Assembly (NCBI RefSeq): GCF_017795885.1
Contig: NZ_CP059297.1
Span: 2,974,189-3,038,188 of the forward strand
DNA: 64,000 nt
DNA from: Brevundimonas sp. AJA228-03
Lineage (GTDB): Bacteria; Pseudomonadota; Alphaproteobacteria; Caulobacterales; Caulobacteraceae
Direction: 5' to 3'
The notes under the pieces were generated by a model. The model was not told the DNA's origin. It made no database searches and saw only the letters and a program-made list of their open reading frames with translations. This document shows, one piece after another, positions 16,463-25,198 of this stretch (its first letter is position 1; every line of letters begins with the position of its first letter). A program made the position numbers and the translations under genes.

Positions 16463-16975
16463 ATGCACCATCTGATCCTGATGCGTCATGCCAAGACCGA
16501 ACGCGCCGCCGTCTCGGGCCTGGACCGCGACCGCGCCCTGACGCCACGCGGGCTCGACGACGCGATCCTGATGGGCCGTATCCTGGTCGAAAAGGGGCTG
16601 CGGCCGGACCTCGCCCTGGTGTCTCCGGCCGTGCGCACGCGCCAGACCTGGGATGCGGTTCACGAAGCCCTGGGCGACGTCGAGGTGCGGATCGAACCCC
16701 GCCTCTACGATGCGTCCACCCACACGATCCGTCGGCTGGTTGAGGACGCGGAGGAACAGGCGGGTTGCCTGCTGGTCATGGCCCACAATCCGGGTATCCA
16801 CACCCTGGCGCTGGAATATCTGACCGAAAGCGCCGCCTCGCCTTCGATCCTGGACCGGATGGCCGGGGGCTTTCCGACGGGCGCCGCCGCCGTCTTCGAG
16901 GTCGATGTGGCCGGTCGCTGCGCCTACGACGGCTTCCTGACGCCCAAGGCCTTCGGTGGCGGAGCGGACGAGTGA
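16463..16975 (+). CDS. sixA: SixA-type histidine phosphatase
   Basis: A 170-aa histidine-phosphatase superfamily protein (phosphoglycerate-mutase fold). The RHA active-site motif is at residues 8-10 (LILMRHAKTERA), with R-x-R-Q-T (VSPAVRTRQTWD) and the second catalytic His in VMAHNPGIHTLALEYL. Members of the SixA branch dephosphorylate phosphohistidine on signalling or phosphotransfer proteins; the target here is unknown. It begins 11 bases after the methyltransferase stop and its own stop overlaps the next start (GTGA), so it belongs to a coupled run with DUF952 and pyrD. Confidence 0.87.
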   Translation: MHHLILMRHAKTERAAVSGLDRDRALTPRGLDDAILMGRILVEKGLRPDLALVSPAVRTRQTWDAVHEALGDVEVRIEPRLYDASTHTIRRLVEDAEEQAGCLLVMAHNPGIHTLALEYLTESAASPSILDRMAGGFPTGAAAVFEVDVAGRCAYDGFLTPKAFGGGADE

Positions 16976-17322
16976 ACGATCCGGTCGCCTTCAAGATCAT
17001 CGACGTTGCCGAATGGCGAAGGGCCCTCTTCGAAGGAATCTACAACGGCTCGGACGTCGACATCGCCGATGGATTCATCCACCTGTCCACCGCCGAACAG
17101 CTGCCGGGCACGGCCGGGAAGCACTTTGCCGGGCGAGCCGACCTGATGCTGCTCAGCGTCGATCTGACGGCGCTGGGCGACACAGTCCTGTGGGAGCCGT
17201 CACGGGGCGGGGCCCTGTTTCCGCATGTCCACGGCCCGCTTCCGACCCGGGCGGTGACACGCGCCCGGGCCTGTTCCGTATCGGCGGACGGCCGCCTGGT
17301 CTTCGAGGATGGCGCGGCGTGA
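16972..17322 (+). CDS. DUF952 family protein
   Basis: A 116-aa protein matching DUF952: FKIIDVAEWRRALFEGIYNGSDVDIADGFIHLSTAEQLPGTAGKHFAGRADLMLLSVDLTALGDTVLWEPSRGGALFPHVHGPLPTRAV. The DGFIHLST and FPHVHGPL segments are the family hallmarks; the fold is related to ADP-ribosyltransferase-like or glutathione-transferase-like proteins in some descriptions, but the function is not settled. It starts at GTG 16972 inside the sixA stop and ends inside the pyrD GTG start, both 4-base overlaps. This makes pyrD expression translationally dependent on it. Confidence 0.9.
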   Translation: MNDPVAFKIIDVAEWRRALFEGIYNGSDVDIADGFIHLSTAEQLPGTAGKHFAGRADLMLLSVDLTALGDTVLWEPSRGGALFPHVHGPLPTRAVTRARACSVSADGRLVFEDGAA

Positions 17323-18350
17323 TCCCCGATTTCGGCGCGGCGGCGCTGCGTCTGCTGGACCCCGAAACGGCGCACGGACTGGCCATCCGGGCCCTGAAGC
17401 ATGCGCCGATCCCGGCTGCGGCCCCCGACGACCCCATCCTGGCCACCCGGATCGCCGGGCTGAACCTGCCCAATCCGGTCGGCCTGGCGGCCGGCCTCGA
17501 CAAGAATGCCGAGGCTCTCGCCGGCCTGTCCCGTCTCGGCTTCGGCTTCGTGGAATGCGGCTCGGTCACGCCGCTGGCCCAGCCCGGCAATCCCCGGCCG
17601 CGCCTGTTTCGCCTGACCGAGGACCGGGCGATCATCAACCGGATGGGCTTCAACAACGACGGCCTTGACGCCTTCGCCGCCCACCTGCGTCGACGCCCGC
17701 CCGCGACGATCGTGGGGGCCAATCTGGGGGCCAACAAGGACACCGGGGATCGCGCGGCCGACTACGTCACCGGCCTGCGCGGTCTGGGCGGCCTGTCCGA
17801 CTATTTCACCGTGAACATCTCATCGCCCAATACGCCGGGCCTGCGCGCCCTGCAGGGCCGCGATGCACTGGACGACCTGCTGGGCCGTGTCGCCGAGGCT
17901 CGCACGACGCCCGCCCCCGTCTTCCTGAAGATCGCACCCGACCTGACGGCCGACGAGATCGCCATGATCGTCGAGGCCGCCCTGGCCCATCGCATCGATG
18001 CCCTGATCGTGTCCAACACCACGCTGGACCGGCCCGACAGCCTCCGCGCGCCGGATCGGGCCGAAGCGGGCGGGCTTTCCGGAGAACCCCTGAAGGCGCG
18101 CGCCCTGACCGCCCTGCGTGAGGCCGCCGCCGCCGCTGCCGGCCGGATTCCCTTGATCGGCGTGGGCGGGATCGCATCCGGCCGGGACGCCTGGGACCGC
18201 ATTCGGGCCGGGGCAACGGCGATCCAGATCTATTCGGCCCTGATCTATGAGGGGCCCGGGCTGGTCGGCCGGATCAAGCGCGACCTCGCCGCCAGACTTC
18301 GAGCCGAGGGCTTTTCTTCGATCGCCGAGGCGGTCGGCCGTCCGTGTTGA
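17319..18350 (+). CDS. pyrD: Dihydroorotate dehydrogenase (quinone), class 2
   Basis: A 343-aa FMN flavoprotein at the inner membrane that oxidises dihydroorotate to orotate in pyrimidine synthesis, passing electrons to quinone. The membrane-associating N-terminus is residues 1-40 (LRLLDPETAHGLAIRALK). Family motifs are NPVGLAAGLDKNAEAL, GFGFVECGSVTPLAQPGNPRPRLFRL, NRMGFNN, NISSPNTPGLRALQ (class 2 catalytic Ser), VFLKIAPDL, SNTT, GGLSGEPL and IGVGGIASGRDA. Start is GTG 17319, overlapping the DUF952 stop. It closes the sixA-DUF952-pyrD coupled set; there is no obvious terminator before the kinase gene 70 bases on. Confidence 0.95.
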   Translation: MIPDFGAAALRLLDPETAHGLAIRALKHAPIPAAAPDDPILATRIAGLNLPNPVGLAAGLDKNAEALAGLSRLGFGFVECGSVTPLAQPGNPRPRLFRLTEDRAIINRMGFNNDGLDAFAAHLRRRPPATIVGANLGANKDTGDRAADYVTGLRGLGGLSDYFTVNISSPNTPGLRALQGRDALDDLLGRVAEARTTPAPVFLKIAPDLTADEIAMIVEAALAHRIDALIVSNTTLDRPDSLRAPDRAEAGGLSGEPLKARALTALREAAAAAAGRIPLIGVGGIASGRDAWDRIRAGATAIQIYSALIYEGPGLVGRIKRDLAARLRAEGFSSIAEAVGRPC

Positions 18351-18420
18351 CGGAGCGTTAGGCCCGACCTGTCATGGTCTCCGGATGCTGGACCAACACC
18401 GCCAGTCTACAGAGGCAAGC

Positions 18421-20340
18421 ATGTCGGAGGCCAGCACGGACACGCCGAACAGCTGGGCCCCCGCGATCCGCAGCCGTCGACGCGCGATGCTGCAGCGCCT
18501 CGGCATGGGTGCCGCCATCGCCATGATCTTCAGCCCTATGTTCGGCTGGAAATTCAGCATGCTGTGGGTCACGGGATATTTCCTGATCCAGCTGGTCGAA
18601 ATGCTGGTCTTCGCGCCCATCAACAGCGGCAAATCCGTGCGGATGGGTCCGCTGCGCAATGCGGCCGGCTGGGTCGTGCTGTTTTCCAATGCCTCGGCGT
18701 TCAGCAGCCTGTCGATCCCGTTGTGGCTGATCGGCGGGCCGATGGGCGGCGTCTGCGCGGCCGTCCTGTGTGCATCGGGCGCCATCTACTGCACGATCAA
18801 CTCACCGGGATCGCGCGGCGTCTTTGCGGTGACGATCATGCCGCACTTTCTCTACATGCTCGCCATGCCGTTCTGGATGTCGTGGTACGGCGCGTCGCCG
18901 TCCTTTCTGACCGCCGTCTGCGTCGCCTATTGTATGTTCGCGTCCTACTGTCTGTCGACCTGGACGGGCCTGGAGCGCTCCGCCCGGGCCGAGAGCGCCG
19001 CACGCCTGGACGCCGATCGACGCAGGGCCGATGCGGAGGCCGCCATGGCCGGTCACGCCGCTTTCCTGGCCGCCGTCAGCCATGACCTGCGCACGCCGAT
19101 CAGCGCAATCGTGTCGGGCGCAGCCGGGCTGGAGCGCGGGGCCGTGGACGGTGCCGCCAGGTCGCAGGCCGCCCTGATCACTGACGCCGGCATCATGATG
19201 AAGGCCCTTCTCGACGACCTGCTGGACCACGCCAAGCTGGGCGCGGGCCGCATGACGGTCGAAACGGTCGATTTCAACCTGCGCAGCCTGATCGCCCAGA
19301 CCGTGATGTTCTGGCAGGGAGAGGCCCGCGCCAGGGGGCTGTCCCTCCGCGTCCAGGGGGCCTCCAGCGTCCCCGCAGCCGTGCGGGGCGACCCCATGCG
19401 GCTGCGTCAGATGCTGAACAACCTGATTTCCAACGCCATGAAGTTCACGGCCGAGGGTTCGGTCACCCTGAACCTGAAAGTCTGGACCGAAGAGCCGGCC
19501 AACTATGCCGTTCTGATCGAAGTGGTCGACACCGGCCCCGGCATGACGGCGGATCAGCTGGACCGTCTGTTCACCCCCTTCGACCAGACCGCGCAGGGCG
19601 TCAGCGCGCGCCACGGCGGCACGGGCCTGGGCCTGTCGATCAGCCGTGATCTGGCCCGGTTGATGGGCGGCCGCCTGACGGCGCGCAGCCGTCCGGGCCA
19701 GGGTGCCGCCTTCACCGTTTCACTGCTGCTCCCCAGGGGCGATGCCGAAGCGATCACCCCCAGGACCTTGAGCGACGACAACCGTGGCGACCTTGTCCGC
19801 AGCCTGGCCCCACGCATGGCGGCCAGCCGGGGGACACGGATCGCCGTGGATGCGCCGGTCGAAACCGCCCCGGAACCCCGACATCAGGCCGACGAGATCG
19901 TCGAGCCCGAGGATGGCGAGCGGGCCCTGCGCGTCCTTGTGGTCGACGACCACGACATCAATCGTCGGGCCGTCGAGCTGATCCTGGCCCCGCTTGGCTG
20001 CGACATCGCGACGGCCGCAGATGGCCTGCTGGCCCTGGCCCAGTGTGAAGCCGCCGCCTTCGACGTCATCTTCATGGACGTGCGGATGCCGGAGCTGGAC
20101 GGTCGCGAGGCCACGCGTCGGCTGCGTGCCGGCGGAGGGATCAATGCCGGCGTCCCCGTCATCGCCGTCACCGCCGATACAGCGCCGGACGACGTCGCCG
20201 CCTGCATGGCCGCAGGCATGAACTATTTCGTCTCCAAGCCCCTGACGCCGGCCGCCCTGCTCGGCGCATTGAACCACGTCCTGTCAGAGGCTCAGGACGA
20301 GACGACCCCGACAGCAGCCGGACCCGTCGTCGCGGCGTAG
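18421..20340 (+). CDS. Membrane hybrid sensor histidine kinase / response regulator
   Basis: A 639-aa hybrid kinase. The N-terminal 30-180 region carries about six hydrophobic helices with no periplasmic sensor domain or HAMP. Then come a short coiled coil, the HisKA domain with H221 (AVSHDLRTP), the HATPase domain (NNLISNAMKFT N-box, VDTGPGM, HGGTGLGLSI) and a C-terminal receiver domain (about 502-625) with DD (VVDDHD), phosphoacceptor D553 (FMDVRMPE) and the K of SKPLTP. No downstream Hpt or regulator gene is adjacent, so the relay partner is elsewhere. Start ATG 18421 is preceded by AGAGG; an in-frame ATG at 18385 lacks a site. The signal is unknown. Confidence 0.93.
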   Translation: MSEASTDTPNSWAPAIRSRRRAMLQRLGMGAAIAMIFSPMFGWKFSMLWVTGYFLIQLVEMLVFAPINSGKSVRMGPLRNAAGWVVLFSNASAFSSLSIPLWLIGGPMGGVCAAVLCASGAIYCTINSPGSRGVFAVTIMPHFLYMLAMPFWMSWYGASPSFLTAVCVAYCMFASYCLSTWTGLERSARAESAARLDADRRRADAEAAMAGHAAFLAAVSHDLRTPISAIVSGAAGLERGAVDGAARSQAALITDAGIMMKALLDDLLDHAKLGAGRMTVETVDFNLRSLIAQTVMFWQGEARARGLSLRVQGASSVPAAVRGDPMRLRQMLNNLISNAMKFTAEGSVTLNLKVWTEEPANYAVLIEVVDTGPGMTADQLDRLFTPFDQTAQGVSARHGGTGLGLSISRDLARLMGGRLTARSRPGQGAAFTVSLLLPRGDAEAITPRTLSDDNRGDLVRSLAPRMAASRGTRIAVDAPVETAPEPRHQADEIVEPEDGERALRVLVVDDHDINRRAVELILAPLGCDIATAADGLLALAQCEAAAFDVIFMDVRMPELDGREATRRLRAGGGINAGVPVIAVTADTAPDDVAACMAAGMNYFVSKPLTPAALLGALNHVLSEAQDETTPTAAGPVVAA

Positions 20341-20350
20341 CCCCCCCGAA

Positions 20351-20836
20351 TCAGAGCTGCGCCAGCAGGTACTCGGCGGACGAGACCTTGAACTCGCCGC
20401 CCTGCTCGATGTTCAGCTGTTCGACGACACCGTCCTTGACCAGCATCGAATAGCGTTGCGAGCGCTCGCCCATGCCGAAGCCGCGCGCGTCCAGCGTCAG
20501 GCCCAGAGTCCGCGTGAAGTCGCCCGAACCGTCGGCCAGCATGACGACATCGTCCTCGGTCAGGCTCTGGCTCTCGGCCCAGGCCTTCATCACGAAGGCA
20601 TCGTTGACCGACAGGCAGGCGATGGCATCGACACCCTTGTCCGTCAGGGCCGACCTGTTGTCGACGAAGCCCGGCAGGTGGCGGGCCGAACAGGTCGGAG
20701 TGAAGGCTCCCGGCACGGCGAACAGGGCGACCGTCCTGCCCTTGAAAAACGCCTCGGTCTGAACCGGGCGGGGACCGTCTGCTGTCGGGGTCATCAGGAC
20801 TGCGTGCGGGATGCGTTCGCCGATCTGGATCGTCAT
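20351..20836 (-). CDS. Peroxiredoxin, Prx5/hybrid type
   Basis: A 161-aa thiol peroxidase that reduces hydrogen peroxide and organic hydroperoxides. The peroxidatic cysteine is C49 in VPGAFTPTCSARHLPGF, the Prx5 signature, and NDAFVMKAWAES with MLADGSGDFTRTLGL are further Prx5 marks. Glutathione/glutaredoxin is the usual reductant for this class, but no glutaredoxin domain is fused here, unlike in some gammaproteobacterial homologues. Start ATG 20836 (MTIQIGERIP); a longer in-frame start at 20959 has no support. It is convergent with the histidine kinase gene and divergent from yqgE. Confidence 0.92.
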   Translation of the reverse strand: MTIQIGERIPHAVLMTPTADGPRPVQTEAFFKGRTVALFAVPGAFTPTCSARHLPGFVDNRSALTDKGVDAIACLSVNDAFVMKAWAESQSLTEDDVVMLADGSGDFTRTLGLTLDARGFGMGERSQRYSMLVKDGVVEQLNIEQGGEFKVSSAEYLLAQL

Positions 20837-20973
20837 GGGCTGGCTCCGGAGAAGAGGACGGAAGGCGCACGGGGCACCGATGCCGTCCTCTAGGGCGAGC
20901 AGGCCGCCCCGCCAAGCGACATCGTGATCCACCCCCGCTTGCGCCCGGGCCTTCTGCACCCGATCATGCCGTC

Positions 20974-21543
20974 ATGATCGGTTTCCAATCACTCGCCGGA
21001 CGCCTGCTGGTGGCCATGCCCGGCATCGGCGATCCCCGGTTCGAGCACGCCGTGATCCTCGTTTGCGCCCACGGCCCGGATCACGCCATGGGCCTGCGAA
21101 TCGACCGGCCCGCTCCCGGCGTGACCTTGAAGAGCGTGTTGACCCGGCTGGATGTCGCCGCCCCCGACCGGACCACATCGACGCACGTCCTGGTCGGCGG
21201 CCCGGTGGAGCGCGAACGGGGCTTCGTGCTGCACACCGACGACTGGACGGTCGAGGACAGCTCCTCGCCGATCATCGAGGGGCTGTCCCTGACCGCGACG
21301 CGGGAGGCCCTTGGCGCCATGACCGATCCACTGAGCGGTCCGCGGCGTTCAGTACTGCTGCTCGGCTATGCGGGCTGGGGCGACGGACAGCTGGAAGAGG
21401 AACTGGCCGACAACGTCTGGCTGACGGCTGATGCAGACATGGACCTGCTGTTCGATACCGATTTCGATACGAAATGGACGCGGGCCCTGGCCGGGATCGG
21501 CGTCGATGCGGCCCGGCTGTCGAGCCAGAGCGGGCGCGCCTAG
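20974..21543 (+). CDS. algH: YqgE/AlgH family protein
   Basis: A 189-aa cytosolic protein of the YqgE/AlgH (UPF0301) family. Typical motifs are LAGRLLVAMPGIGDPRFEHAVILVCAHGPDHAMGLRIDRP, VLVGGPVERERGFVLH, and LLGYAGWGDGQLEEELADNVWLTADAD. The molecular function is unproven in most species; AlgH was named for an influence on alginate gene regulation in Pseudomonas. It is followed by a strong shared hairpin (21558-21596) and the convergent pdeA gene. The symbol follows the family name and not a shown role here. Confidence 0.93.
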   Translation: MIGFQSLAGRLLVAMPGIGDPRFEHAVILVCAHGPDHAMGLRIDRPAPGVTLKSVLTRLDVAAPDRTTSTHVLVGGPVERERGFVLHTDDWTVEDSSSPIIEGLSLTATREALGAMTDPLSGPRRSVLLLGYAGWGDGQLEEELADNVWLTADADMDLLFDTDFDTKWTRALAGIGVDAARLSSQSGRA

Positions 21544-21557
21544 AGGTGGAGCCAGAG

Positions 21558-21596
21558 CGGCTGAGGCCGCATCGCTTCGCGATTCCGCCTCAGCCG
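21558..21596. terminator. Bidirectional hairpin between yqgE/algH and pdeA
   Basis: CGGCTGAGGC (21558-21567) pairs perfectly with GCCTCAGCCG (21587-21596). Inside is a second stem, ATCGC with GCGAT around a TTC loop (21571-21583). The right arm overlaps the pdeA stop codon (21590-21592). It most likely ends both convergent transcripts. Confidence 0.7.
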
Positions 21597-23272
21597 ATCA
21601 GGGCCTGGGCCGAGCGGGCCTTCAGCGGCGCGGCACCGTCGGAAAGGCTTTCGTTCAGATAGACCTCGGCCTCCTGCGCCGGCAGGGCGGGGGCATAGCC
21701 GAACCCCTGGCCATAGTGGCACTGGGCGTCGAGCAGCAGCTTGGCCAGGGTGGCGTTCTCCACGCCTTCGGCGACCACTTCCAGCGACAGGTCACGGCCC
21801 AGGTTGACGACCGATTTGACGATCTTGGCCGAGCCCTCGTCCTTGTTCATCGTCAGCACGAAATAACGGTCGATCTTCAGCGTATCGAACGGCAGACGGG
21901 CCAGATAGCTGAGCGATGAGAACCCGGTGCCGAAGTCGTCCAGCGCCAGCGAGGCCCCCACGTCCTTCAGCTTCTTCAGGATCACGGCGGCGGACGTCGC
22001 GTCACGCATGATGTCGCCTTCGGTGACTTCCAGCTTCAGCGCACCGCGCGGCAGGCCGGTCTCCTTGATGACGCGGGCCACGTCATCAACCAGATTCGGC
22101 CGCTCGATCTCGCCGACCGACAGGTTCACCGAACAGAACAGGTTTCCGGCCGTGGGGTGGCGCTGCAACCAGTTGGCCAGCTGCCGCGCCGACTGGGTCA
22201 TCATCATCAGGCCCAGATCGTTCATCAGGCCCATCTCGTCGGTCAGGCCCAGGAATTCGTCAGGCGGCACCAGGCCGCGCTTGGGATGACGCCAGCGGGC
22301 CAGGGCCTCGAACCCGGCCACGGCCCCGGTGTTCAGGTTCACGATCGGCTGGAAGAAGGGCTCGATCTCGCCGCGGACGAAGGCGTTCCTCAGATCCGCC
22401 TCCAGCGCCAGCCGGGACAGGCTGTCGCTTTCCAGCCCCCGGCCATAGACAGCGGCCCCGCCGCGCCCGACCTTCTTGGCCGAACCGACGGCCAGTTCGA
22501 CCCGGCGCAGCAACTCGGCGGCATCGGACGCGTCCGGTCCACCCTCGCAGGTGACCGAGCCGATCGAGACGGTCGGATAGATGTCGAACCCCGCGACCCG
22601 CAGTGGCTGCTCCAGCGCCGCGCGCAGGCGGTTGGCGGCATTGCCGATTCCCCGCGGCAGCAGGACCGCGAACTCGTCCTCTCCGATCCGGGCCGGCGAC
22701 GCGTCGTGCGAGAAGGCGGCCGACATCCGCGACCCCAGGGCCGAAATCACCATGTCCGTCCGGTCGTGGCCCAGGGCCTCGTTCAGGCGCCGCAGCCGGT
22801 CGATGTCAGCGACGACCATGTCGTATTCGCCCGGTGCCGTCAGGGTCTCCGCCGCCCGGGTCAGAAAGGTTCGACGGTCCAGCAGGCCGGTCAGGGAATC
22901 CTTGTCCGAGCCGGAAATCCTGGTCTCCATGGCCACCATGCCGGCGGCGCGCAGACCGTCCTCCAGCCAGACGCCGCGCCAGAGACAGGTCTCGAACCCG
23001 CGCATGCGAAGTCGCACGGCGATTTCGGTTCCCTCCTCGGCGGGCTTCAGGACCCGTTCGGCCAGCGCCCGGTCCTGGGGCAATGCCAGGGCGATGAAGG
23101 CGGCGCTCGAGCAATCGGGGGCCAGGGGTCCCAGACCCAACGACCGTGTGGCGCCGGTGAACCGCAGGGAATCCTCGGCAGGCGTCCAGATCCACAGGGC
23201 GGAATCGGCGGCGGCAAGCGCCTCGATCGCCGTGGTCGCGTCCCAGGTCTGGTGTCTGGATCGCCCGGTCAC
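21590..23272 (-). CDS. pdeA: PAS-GGDEF-EAL cyclic-di-GMP phosphodiesterase, PdeA-like
   Basis: A 560-aa soluble protein: PAS-like domain (about 15-115), GGDEF domain (about 120-290) with the degenerate motif GEDEF at 197-201, and EAL domain (about 290-545) with E322-A-L in FEALARWRHP, then EVTEGD, LDDFGTGFSS, KIDRYFV and EGVE. The intact EAL residues predict hydrolysis of c-di-GMP to pGpG. A GEDEF motif in front of an active EAL is the arrangement known from Caulobacter PdeA, where the GGDEF domain binds GTP and activates the EAL domain; length and gene neighbourhood also fit that orthologue. Start GTG 23272 overlaps the stop of a 3-codon mini-ORF. Confidence 0.88.
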   Translation of the reverse strand: MTGRSRHQTWDATTAIEALAAADSALWIWTPAEDSLRFTGATRSLGLGPLAPDCSSAAFIALALPQDRALAERVLKPAEEGTEIAVRLRMRGFETCLWRGVWLEDGLRAAGMVAMETRISGSDKDSLTGLLDRRTFLTRAAETLTAPGEYDMVVADIDRLRRLNEALGHDRTDMVISALGSRMSAAFSHDASPARIGEDEFAVLLPRGIGNAANRLRAALEQPLRVAGFDIYPTVSIGSVTCEGGPDASDAAELLRRVELAVGSAKKVGRGGAAVYGRGLESDSLSRLALEADLRNAFVRGEIEPFFQPIVNLNTGAVAGFEALARWRHPKRGLVPPDEFLGLTDEMGLMNDLGLMMMTQSARQLANWLQRHPTAGNLFCSVNLSVGEIERPNLVDDVARVIKETGLPRGALKLEVTEGDIMRDATSAAVILKKLKDVGASLALDDFGTGFSSLSYLARLPFDTLKIDRYFVLTMNKDEGSAKIVKSVVNLGRDLSLEVVAEGVENATLAKLLLDAQCHYGQGFGYAPALPAQEAEVYLNESLSDGAAPLKARSAQALIG

Positions 23273-23300
23273 GAGGTCATGGTTTCCTTCAGCGGTGGCT

Positions 23301-23885
23301 TCATACCACGGGGTCGTCGCACACGAGGCCGAACAGGATATGGTCTGCCCACACCCCGTTAATTTTGAGATAAGCCCGGGCCTCGCCTTCCTTCACAAAA
23401 CCCGCTTTTTCCAGCACCCGGCGCGACGCCAGGTTGGTCGGCAGGCACGACGCCTCCAGCCGGTGCAGGCGGGCCGACTGGAAGGCGAAGCGCGTCATCG
23501 TCCGCACCGCCGCCGTGGCGAGCCCCTGTCCCGCGAACGGTTGACCGATCCAGTAGCCCAACGTCCCGGTCTCGGCCACGCCGCGCCGCACGTTCGACAG
23601 GGTGATCGCCCCGTACAGCGTCCGCCCTGACGGATCGAATACGAAAAAAGGCCAGGCGTGTCCCAGCTCCATCTCGCGCGCATAGACCCCCAGTCGCCGT
23701 CGGTAGGCCGCCCTGGTCAGGTCATCGTCGGGCCAGGACGGCTCCCACGGCTCAAGATAGTGGCGTGACTGCTCACGCGATTCGGACCAGGCCGCATAGT
23801 CGCCTGTCCGGGGCGGCCGCAGCAACACCCCCTGGCCCTCCACCACGGGACCGGTCGCATCCGTCATCCAGTCCAGCAGGGCCAT
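23301..23885 (-). CDS. GNAT N-acetyltransferase, RimJ/RimL type
   Basis: A 194-aa GNAT-family acetyltransferase using acetyl-CoA. The family core is visible: VLLRPPRTGDYAAW at the N-terminus, GTLGYWIGQPFAGQGLATAAVRTMTRFAF (acetyl-CoA pyrophosphate loop QPFAGQG-A) and RLEASCLPTNLASRRVLEKAGFVKEGEARAYLKINGVWADHILFGL. This is the RimJ/RimL branch that acetylates N-terminal or amino groups; in Caulobacter-like genomes the gene sits next to the c-di-GMP phosphodiesterase. Start ATG 23885; ATG 23867 (MTDATG) is an alternative. It lies 28 bases upstream of pdeA on the same strand. Confidence 0.87.
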   Translation of the reverse strand: MALLDWMTDATGPVVEGQGVLLRPPRTGDYAAWSESREQSRHYLEPWEPSWPDDDLTRAAYRRRLGVYAREMELGHAWPFFVFDPSGRTLYGAITLSNVRRGVAETGTLGYWIGQPFAGQGLATAAVRTMTRFAFQSARLHRLEASCLPTNLASRRVLEKAGFVKEGEARAYLKINGVWADHILFGLVCDDPVV

Positions 23886-23935
23886 GGGAACGACGATAGC
23901 GCATCATTCCGCCCGCTCCCAGAGGGACAGGCAGG

Positions 23936-25198
23936 CTATCCTGCCACCCGCTCCACGAACGCCCTGCCCGCGCCTGCCGCCGCCTTCGGCCCCAGCACCG
24001 CCGTGGATGCCAACCCCGATGTCAGCACCCGCGTGCCGACCGCCTTCAGATCGTTGATCGACACAGCCTGCAGCCGCGCCACGGTATCGTCCGATGCGAC
24101 AGGCCGCCCGAACATCAGGGTCTGGGCGGCGTTGCGCCCCGCGCGGCTGGCCGGACTCTCGTCCGACATCCACACACCGCCTCGCAGGACGGCCTTGGCG
24201 CGCGACAGCTCAGCATCCGTCGGCCCCTTGTCGGTCAGATCGCGCACCTCGTCGGCGCAGACCTGAGCCAGTTCGACCGAGCGGTCGGCCGCCGCCCCGG
24301 CGTAGATTCCCAGAACGCCCGTGTCGTCATAGGGCTCGTGATAGGCGTCGATGGCATAGGCCAGCCCACGGTCCTCTCGTGCGCTCTGGAACAGGCGCGA
24401 GGCCATGCCGCCGCCCAGAATCTCGCTGAACAACCGCATGGCGGGCATGGCCGGATCGTGGACCGGGATGGCCGGCAGCTGGAACACCAGATTGGCCTGC
24501 TCGATCCTGCGGCCCAGCGTCGCCACCCCGCCAGTGAAAACGGCCGGCTCCGGTGCATCGGCGGGCATGGCCACCGCATCTCCGAACCAGCGCTCGGCCA
24601 GGGCCAGAAGTTCGGTCTCGTCCACCGCTCCGGACACCGCGACCACCATCCGGTCGGGCGAATACAACCGCGCGCGCCAGGCCTCGATCGAGGCCCGATC
24701 GACGGGTTTCAGGCTGTCCACGGACCCCAGGATCGGTCGGCCCAGGGGCTGGCCGGCAAAGGACCGGGTCTGGGCCATCTCGAAGACGTGGTCATCCGGC
24801 GTGTCGAACGCCTCGGCGATCTCCTGGGCCACGACGTCCTTCTCGCGTTCGATCTCGACCGGATCGAGCGTGGGACGAAACACCAGATCCGACAGCACCT
24901 GCATCGCCAGACCCAGCGACCCGTCCAGCGCGCGAACCTCGAAACTGGTCCGCTCATAACCGGTGGCGGCGTTGATCGAGCCACCCTCGGCCTCGATCCG
25001 CTCAACGATCTCGCGCGCCCCCATGTCGCCCGCCCCCTTGAACACCAGATGTTCGAGCAGATGCGACCAGCCGGAACGGCTCTCGCTCTCCCACCGGGTC
25101 CCGCCACGGACCGCGACGGTCAGGGCCAGGGTGCGCAGACCAGGCATGGGATCGCACACCACGCGGACGCCGTTGGACAGGGTATGGATCGATTTCAG
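23936..25198 (-). CDS. M16 family zinc peptidase, probable CTG start
   Basis: A 420-aa peptidase of the M16 (pitrilysin/processing-peptidase-like) family. The inverted zinc motif is HLLEH (H46, E49, H50) followed by LVFKG, with the distal Glu in EIAEAFDTPDDHVFE. The C-terminal M16 domain has AMRLFSEILGGGMASRLFQSAREDRGLAYAIDAYH. The usual start pattern TLSNGVRVVCDPMPG needs codons upstream of the first ATG/GTG (25162). The only in-frame start-like codon there is CTG at 25198, overlapping the SURF1 TGA in a CTGA overlap like ATGA/GTGA couplings. The GTG form would lose a conserved N-terminus. Gene presence is certain; start is inferred. Confidence 0.87.
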   Translation of the reverse strand: MKSIHTLSNGVRVVCDPMPGLRTLALTVAVRGGTRWESESRSGWSHLLEHLVFKGAGDMGAREIVERIEAEGGSINAATGYERTSFEVRALDGSLGLAMQVLSDLVFRPTLDPVEIEREKDVVAQEIAEAFDTPDDHVFEMAQTRSFAGQPLGRPILGSVDSLKPVDRASIEAWRARLYSPDRMVVAVSGAVDETELLALAERWFGDAVAMPADAPEPAVFTGGVATLGRRIEQANLVFQLPAIPVHDPAMPAMRLFSEILGGGMASRLFQSAREDRGLAYAIDAYHEPYDDTGVLGIYAGAAADRSVELAQVCADEVRDLTDKGPTDAELSRAKAVLRGGVWMSDESPASRAGRNAAQTLMFGRPVASDDTVARLQAVSINDLKAVGTRVLTSGLASTAVLGPKAAAGAGRAFVERVAG

